From an uncultured Bacilli bacterium (GTDB lineage: Bacteria > Bacillota_I > Bacilli_A > RF39 > UBA660), in NCBI GenBank assembly GCA_947630415.1, contig CANRHM010000003.1, positions 1 to 32,905 of the forward strand: a stretch of 32,905 nt of DNA, given 5' to 3'. The notes under the pieces were generated by a model. The model ran no database searches. It saw nothing but the letters and a program-made list of their open reading frames with translations, and was not told where the DNA came from. Each line of letters starts with the position of its first letter. Positions within the stretch are counted from its first letter, which is position 1. This document shows positions 27,263 through 32,905 of the stretch, in pieces. The position numbers and the translations under genes are program-made.

Positions 27263-28287
27263 CTATTTGTTTTCTATTTGCTTTGTTTCACTTAATAATC
27301 TATCAAAATCGGATACATAGTTTCTATCTTGTATAACTTTATATTTTTCATATTCAATTTCTGCTTTTTCTACTGCTTGTTTATGAGAAACTGTTCCTTT
27401 TCCTTCTAATACATCATAATGAAAAACTTTTATTGCATTTTCAACTTCTTTTTTCCAATCATCCATATACATTGCAATATTTCTTTCGGCATTATTTTCG
27501 GCTATATCTAAAAATAAATTTACTAAATTATTCAAATTTTTAATTTCTTTTTCATCTAAATAATTTTTGGCAATAGTAATATCTGATTAAGTATCTTCCC
27601 ATCAGGTGATTTATCCCAATTGGTAAGACCCATATTTTCTTTTGTAGAATCAACTCTATTATAAACTATTTCCGCAGCTGTATATCCAGTTATAGCGTAA
27701 TGAAATTTATTTTGAATCGTTTTATAAAATTCCATTGCTATTTCACTATTTTTATCATAATCTATTGAACATTCTGCAAAAATATCTGTAACTTTTTGAT
27801 AAAACATTCTTTCACTTGTACGAATTAATTTAATTCTTTCAAGTAATTTTTGAAAATATTCTTGATCTTTTTTATTGGCTTTCATGAACCTTTCGTCATT
27901 TAAAGCAAATCACTGAACCATATAATCCTTAATAATTTTATTTGCCCAAGTTCTAAATTTAATTGCTTTTTTAGAATTAACTCTAAATCCTATGGAAATA
28001 ATCATATCAAGATTATAATACGGATAAACTCTTTTAACTTTACGAGTTCCTTCATTTTGAACTTGTGCAATTTTTGCACAAGTTGAATTTTCATTTAATT
28101 CTTCATCTTTATAAATATTATTAATATGTCTAATAATACCGCTTCTATCGATGCTAAATAAATTTGCTAAAGCTTCCGTATTTAACCAAACATCTTCATT
28201 TTGAAGTAATACCTCTACTTTAGTATTTCCTTCCTCATCAATATAAAATAAAATATTTCTTTCATTTCCAATTAATTTATCTTTCAC
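27263..28287 (-). pseudogene. Decayed RhuM family paralogue (nonsense plus frameshift)
   Basis: Three consecutive ORF fragments (28287-27910, 27885-27556, 27535-27263) collinear with intact RhuM; in-frame TGA at YMVQ*FALNDERF versus YMIKGFTLDDERL, and frame loss near 27590 restored as SDITIAKNYLDEKEIKNLNNL. Confidence 0.88.
28060..28084. repeat. Intragenic inverted repeat in RhuM pseudogene, same codon position
   Basis: AACTTGTGCA-ATTTT-TGCACAAGTT: 10 bp perfect arms (11 with inner A-T), 25 bp footprint identical to RhuM gene 1. Confidence 0.97.
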
Positions 28288-28718
28288 AATTACACCTTCT
28301 CTAAAATTTAAAAAATCATACTCAAATATTATGATTGGATATTTCTCTTATATATTCGAAAATGATAAAATTGATAATTCTTCATATCATCATCCTCTAA
28401 CACCAACTTATCATACATACGTTTTAAGGTCAATTTATTTTTAATAATTTTTTTATTTATTTTTGTCCTATGAAAATAGATTATTTTTCTTAATTAAAAT
28501 CTTTGATTATTGTTAATTTGTAACAATTTATTTTTTTCCAAAAGTATTTTCCAAGCAAATTCCTAGTATATAAAAAATGTCAACAAAAATGTTAACATTT
28601 TCACAAAATTGTGACTACTTTTTTTAATAATCCTATAACTAAATTAATTGCACTCATTATTTCATCATAATTAAAAAGCATTTAAAATAAAATTTCAATA
28701 TATATAAAATTTTTTCTC

Positions 28719-30512
28719 TTAAATACATGGATGTGGACAATCACTACATTTATATACTTCTCTTTTTTTAACCAATTTTAAACTTTTATTTTGATTTATT
28801 ACAACTGGTTTTTCCAAACCCTTACATAGTGAAACATCATCTAAATATCTATCCATAGACATAATTTCTAAATGATTTTTTACTAATTGCCATCCCTTTT
28901 CAGTCATGATATGAACAGGAATTCTTATTCCAACTTGAGCTATTGCATTCGGTTCAATGTACTCTTTAATATATTTAGAAGCACAAGACCATATAATATC
29001 GGCATTTTTTAACATTGTTAATGCCGTAGACTCATTTATTCCAGTTGAACATAAACCAAATTTATAGATAGTTATATCATCTTTCTCTAATTCTTTAAGT
29101 TTTTCCATGAATTGATTGTCTTGAGCTGCTAAAGTAACCGCAATACTCTTATAGCCCATTTTTATTGCTTGTTTTACTCCTTCAATTTGATTTATTTCGC
29201 CCGTATATGGAAATACTGGAATAATTCCAGCATCTTTTGCAGTCTTTACTATTTTATCAGATGGACTGGTGTAAAATAATCCTGTCATTCTTTTAACTGC
29301 ACCCTGAGTATTAGAATCATTTGTTGTAATTATGGTCCCTAAATTATTTGATACTATAACCGCGGCATCTAACATCCCAGATTTAAAGCCTGAAGAAATT
29401 GTTTCACTTGCCCCAAACAAGACATTTGCCTCACAAGAATTAAGAGGACGACTCGTATCAAAATATCCAGTTTTAATTACTATTTGATTAATCAATTCAC
29501 ACATTAACTTACTTTGTTTATCGCTATCGCTAACATCTAAACTACTTATTAATTTTTCTGCTAATTCTCCCCCAACTTCCTTTAAAAGTTTTACCATAAG
29601 CGGACAATATTTAATTGGGATTGGTGTTGCTTTAACAGCAGTTAAATTACCATTTATTTTTTGAAGAATTACATAACTGCCAAACATTCTTGTGATATGC
29701 ATTTCTCTTTCAGAATAAAAATCTCTAATAATAGAATTTATATGCTGAGCGATTTGAAAGTTTTTCCAATTATTCCAATCATTAAGATATATGTTTAATT
29801 GATCATTTATAATTTTTATATCTAAAATCTCTGTATTAAAGTGTAGTCCAAAGTTAAATTTTTCTTCATTAAATCTAGTCACAAAGTATTCTACTAAACC
29901 TCCTTGCTGAAAATAGTTATAATAATCTAAGTCTTCCTTCTCCATATCAAAGTATTTTTCGACGTGAGGATTTTTTAAAGGAATAGAGTACATAAATACA
30001 CTTCCAATTTTAGAATAAAAATGTTTTAAAGTCCCACCTAAAATTTCGGTATCTTCTACATTTGTTTTATATAAAGGGATATTATCATTATCAGTTTTTA
30101 AAATCTCTGAAGTATGTTTATGTTTCTGATAATAATCAAGAATTTTAGTTTTTAAAGCATTTTCATATTTTAAACAGTTATCATCATTATATAATTTGTA
30201 ATCAATGTAATCCTTTCTTGATTGATTGACAGCATTTTCATAATCATAATCCATTAATAAGTAATAATAAATACCAATTCGATCCCTTGCCTCATAAGCT
30301 GGAATAATGGTCTCAATTGATACTCCACTCTTTATAATTTCTTGATCATTAAATCCTAACTTTCGATAAATGTCAGTAGCATCGGGTACAAAACCAAATT
30401 TCCAAAAATCAATAAGTAAAGCTTCATTTGTTTTATCAGTAAAACTACCATCTGCTGTTACGTATCCTTTTTTTGTTTCCAAAATATATTTAAGTCCATC
30501 ATGACTTGCCAT
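28719..30512 (-). CDS. Uncharacterised protein with DUF2099 (methanogenesis marker 8)-like C-terminal half
   Basis: FGASETISSGFKSGMLDAAVIVSNNLGTIITTNDSNTQGAVKRMTGLFYTSPSD...IEGVKQAIKMGYKSIAVTLA...GLCSTGINESTA...ADIIWSCASKYIKE; C-term CSDCPHPC. Start ATG 30512 after AAGAAGGA. Confidence 0.65.
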   Translation of the reverse strand: MASHDGLKYILETKKGYVTADGSFTDKTNEALLIDFWKFGFVPDATDIYRKLGFNDQEIIKSGVSIETIIPAYEARDRIGIYYYLLMDYDYENAVNQSRKDYIDYKLYNDDNCLKYENALKTKILDYYQKHKHTSEILKTDNDNIPLYKTNVEDTEILGGTLKHFYSKIGSVFMYSIPLKNPHVEKYFDMEKEDLDYYNYFQQGGLVEYFVTRFNEEKFNFGLHFNTEILDIKIINDQLNIYLNDWNNWKNFQIAQHINSIIRDFYSEREMHITRMFGSYVILQKINGNLTAVKATPIPIKYCPLMVKLLKEVGGELAEKLISSLDVSDSDKQSKLMCELINQIVIKTGYFDTSRPLNSCEANVLFGASETISSGFKSGMLDAAVIVSNNLGTIITTNDSNTQGAVKRMTGLFYTSPSDKIVKTAKDAGIIPVFPYTGEINQIEGVKQAIKMGYKSIAVTLAAQDNQFMEKLKELEKDDITIYKFGLCSTGINESTALTMLKNADIIWSCASKYIKEYIEPNAIAQVGIRIPVHIMTEKGWQLVKNHLEIMSMDRYLDDVSLCKGLEKPVVINQNKSLKLVKKREVYKCSDCPHPCI

Positions 30513-30624
30513 AAAAATCCTTCTTTCGTTATAAAATTTTTCCCTTTTCAATTGCATTATAAAACAATTTATGATATAAGTATAATATATATTTTTTATA
30601 TTAATTATAAGGGGAATTTATATT

Positions 30625-31512
30625 ATGAATATTAATTATGAATCTTACAAAATTTTTTACTATGTTGCTATGGAGGAAAGTATATCGAAAGCTGCAAATA
30701 AATTACATATTTCCCAACCTGCCGTTACATGGCAAATAAAGTCATTAGAAAATCAATTAAATATAGCTTTATTTACACGAACTAAAAAAGGGGTTTTACT
30801 AACCGAAGAAGGTAAAGTATTATTTGAATATGTAAAACAAGGTGTTGAAAGTTTTACTAATGGCGAAAACATGTTGACTAATATTAAAAATTTAGATTAC
30901 GGTACAATATCGATTGGTGCTAGTACAACTGTAAGTAAATATGTTTTAATGCCATACTTAGAAAAATTTCATGAAAGTTATCCTAACATAGAGATAAAAA
31001 TAATAAATGCTTTAACAGAGAATTTAATAAAAGACCTTAGAAAGGGCAATTTAGATATGCTTGTACTTAATTTGCCTATGAGCGAAACAAAAGATTTAAA
31101 AATTCAAAAAGTTATGGATGTTCAAGACATCTTTGTAGGAAATAAAAAATACTATGAATTAACGAAAGGTAATATTCAATTGGAAGAATTAAATAATTAT
31201 CCTTTGTTGTTTCAAAAAAGTCCATCAAATACTAGAACGTTCCTTAATAACTATTTAAATAAAAATAATATTAAATTAATACCAAAAACAGAAATAGTTA
31301 GCTACAATTTAATTATGGATTTTGTTAAAAGTGGATTTGGAATAGGATATGCAACAAGAGAATTTGTTAAAGAGGATTTAAATAAAACTTTATTTGAAAT
31401 AAAGGTTACACCTACTATTCCATCAAGATATATCGGTATTGCAACGCTTAATAAAACTATACTAAATTATAGTGCTCAAAAATTAATAACCCTCATGATA
31501 ACAAATCGCTGA
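30625..31512 (+). CDS. LysR family transcriptional regulator
   Basis: YKIFYYVAMEESISKAANKLHISQPAVTWQIKSLENQLNIALFTRTKKGVLLTEEGK. Confidence 0.93.
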   Translation: MNINYESYKIFYYVAMEESISKAANKLHISQPAVTWQIKSLENQLNIALFTRTKKGVLLTEEGKVLFEYVKQGVESFTNGENMLTNIKNLDYGTISIGASTTVSKYVLMPYLEKFHESYPNIEIKIINALTENLIKDLRKGNLDMLVLNLPMSETKDLKIQKVMDVQDIFVGNKKYYELTKGNIQLEELNNYPLLFQKSPSNTRTFLNNYLNKNNIKLIPKTEIVSYNLIMDFVKSGFGIGYATREFVKEDLNKTLFEIKVTPTIPSRYIGIATLNKTILNYSAQKLITLMITNR

Positions 31513-31540
31513 TAATTTAAGTTTATTATTTTATGTAATG

Positions 31541-31613
31541 CAAATAAATCCTCCTCTGATTTTAGATTTTGGTTGGCAGACCATTTTCTATTATATCAAA
31601 GGAGGATTTACTT
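31541..31613. repeat. Imperfect inverted repeat with CCTCCT/AGGAGG core
   Basis: AAATCCTCCT (31546-31555) and AGGAGGATTT (31600-31609), arms extend imperfectly to about 22 bp; internal GGT-TGGCAG-ACC hairpin. Confidence 0.7.
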
Positions 31614-31643
31614 TTCTTTTAACGCTATTGCTTCTTCAGCTCT

Positions 31644-31689
31644 CACCCGCATAGCGGGTGGTTTTACTATGTTCCTATCCTGGAACATA
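31644..31689. repeat. Two adjacent hairpins, possible IS200/IS605-like end remnant
   Basis: CACCCGC-ata-GCGGGTG (31644-31660) followed by GTTTTAC; then TATGTTCC-tatcct-GGAACATA (31668-31689). Confidence 0.45.
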
Positions 31690-31745
31690 AATAAAAAAAC
31701 CAGCACGAATGCTAGTTTATAATGTAATTATAAAATGTTTAATTG

Positions 31746-31772
31746 AAACCCCTTGATTTTACGGGGTTTTTG
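31746..31772 (+). terminator. Terminator-like hairpin
   Basis: AAACCCC-ttgattttac-GGGGTTT followed by TT. Confidence 0.5.
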
Positions 31773-31979
31773 GCATTTTGGGAACAAATTGAATTTTTTG
31801 CATACATTTTGTGCATGTTTTTCGATAATACAGTCAATGGAACATCAGTATTTATAGTATTATCTGTATTATCATTATTTCCAAACATAAACATTTATTT
31901 TATAGAAGTTCCTACTATTTTTAGAAACTTTTCTATTATAAATGATTACAAAACCATTGCGTATCTATTTATAATTATT

Positions 31980-32591
31980 TTATTTAGTATCAATACCTTT
32001 CATAGTATAAGTATTATAACCTTCATATTGATAACTAGCATCAATACCTTTCATATAAACTTCTCTATCATCTATTTTATCAGTCAATGCTTTTTCAATC
32101 AATAATTTGATTTCTGTATCTTTAATAGGACTTCTTTCCATTGCTAATAAATATTCTTCTTTTGAAACTTTGGACCAATCAACTACTTTGTTTAACTCTT
32201 TCTTTAAAATCAAATCTAACCATATTCTTGTGCTTCTTCCATTTCCTTCACGAAAAGGATGAGCAATGTTCATTTCTATGTATTTTTTTATAATGTCTTC
32301 CAAAGTATTTTGAGGCATTTTATCTATTTTCAATAATATGTCTTCTAAATACATAGCGGAAGCGAATCTAAAATTTCCTTTAGCTAAGTTTTCAGTCCTT
32401 ACTTTACCGGCAAATTCATAAACATCTTCAAATAAATATTTATGAATTTGAGATAAACCATTAAAAGTTCCAATTTCAAATTCATTAATCTTATTACTAT
32501 CAAATAATTCTAAAGCTTTGATTTTGGTAATTCTCTCTTCTTCCTTAGATAGTTCTATTTCATTGGTAATACCTAGTTTGTTCTGTAGCAT
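31980..32591 (-). CDS. Fic family protein, probable class III (C-terminal inhibitory motif)
   Basis: Catalytic HPFREGNGRSTR; C-terminal SYQYEG fits (S/T)xxxE(G/N). Start ATG 32591 after GGGAGATAGG. Confidence 0.9.
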   Translation of the reverse strand: MLQNKLGITNEIELSKEEERITKIKALELFDSNKINEFEIGTFNGLSQIHKYLFEDVYEFAGKVRTENLAKGNFRFASAMYLEDILLKIDKMPQNTLEDIIKKYIEMNIAHPFREGNGRSTRIWLDLILKKELNKVVDWSKVSKEEYLLAMERSPIKDTEIKLLIEKALTDKIDDREVYMKGIDASYQYEGYNTYTMKGIDTK

Positions 32592-32596
32592 TAGAC

Positions 32597-32905
32597 CTAT
32601 CTCCCATGACAATTCTTATACTTCTTGCCGCTTCCACATGGACAAGGATCATTTCTTCCTACTTTTTTAACACGTTTAGGAGTTGCCTTTTTATCGCTCT
32701 TATCTTCGTTCGTAAGTTTTTCTTTAACTACCTCTTTACGTTCAATATTTTGTCTTACTTCAGCACGTACTAAGAACGTGGTAATATCTTTATCAATTCT
32801 TTGTTGCATTTGATCAAAGAGTTCAAATCCTTCCATCGTATAAGCACGCAATGGATCATCTTGTCCATAACCACGAAGACCAATACCTTCTCTTAAATGA
32901 GAAAG
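32597..32905 (-). CDS. secA: SecA, C-terminal part (5' end outside window)
   Basis: Reading continues to window edge: [33 protein letters not shown]...[20 protein letters not shown] (SEC-C motif). Confidence 0.93.
   Translation of the reverse strand, partial: LSHLREGIGLRGYGQDDPLRAYTMEGFELFDQMQQRIDKDITTFLVRAEVRQNIERKEVVKEKLTNEDKSDKKATPKRVKKVGRNDPCPCGSGKKYKNCHGR

Noticed and set aside
27895-27925. In-frame TGA in the second RhuM as evidence for a UGA=Trp (mycoplasma-like) code
   Set aside because: prfB with an RF2 frameshift at UGA is present, the paralogue has Gly at this position, and a second frameshift follows; nonsense mutation fits better.
31743-32105. 120 aa plus-strand ORF
   Set aside because: Overlaps the well-supported Fic gene antisense, low-complexity hydrophobic composition, no RBS; the start lies in a terminator-like hairpin.
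1-32905. CRISPR array, tRNA or rRNA genes
   Set aside because: No regularly spaced direct repeats and no tRNA/rRNA-like segments noticed on reading; absence not confirmed computationally.

Overview
The window is a low-GC Firmicutes/Mollicutes-like chromosome segment using the standard code; UGA acts as a stop, and an RF2 frameshift site is present. A housekeeping backbone is recognisable on the minus strand: secA 3' end, prfB with programmed +1 frameshift, two YitT-type membrane proteins, ftsE, ftsX and an M23 murein hydrolase. Three parts look unusual. (1) A minus-strand cell-surface gene (12349-14118) ends in an FGE/C-type-lectin-like domain whose C-terminus has the hallmarks of a diversity-generating-retroelement (DGR) variable region. 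Its promoter has a G9 homopolymer exactly between the -35 TTGACA and -10 TATAAT boxes, so ON/OFF phase variation may be combined with hypermutation. No reverse transcriptase or template repeat is visible in the window. (2) Two adjacent minus-strand transcription units (about 1839-10358) encode a CobS/MoxR-like AAA+ ATPase, a putative degenerate VWA-like protein, and several large proteins I cannot assign; this is a candidate uncharacterised system. (3) A roughly 12.5 kb accessory block between prfB and secA carries GNATs, CutA, an XRE regulator, an intact RhuM and a decayed RhuM paralogue, a DUF2099-like protein with a divergent LysR regulator, and a Fic protein. The two RhuM genes each contain a perfect 25-bp-footprint inverted repeat at the same codon position. 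The arm sequences differ at 6 positions per arm, all compensated. All product calls come from reading motifs by eye; no searches were run.
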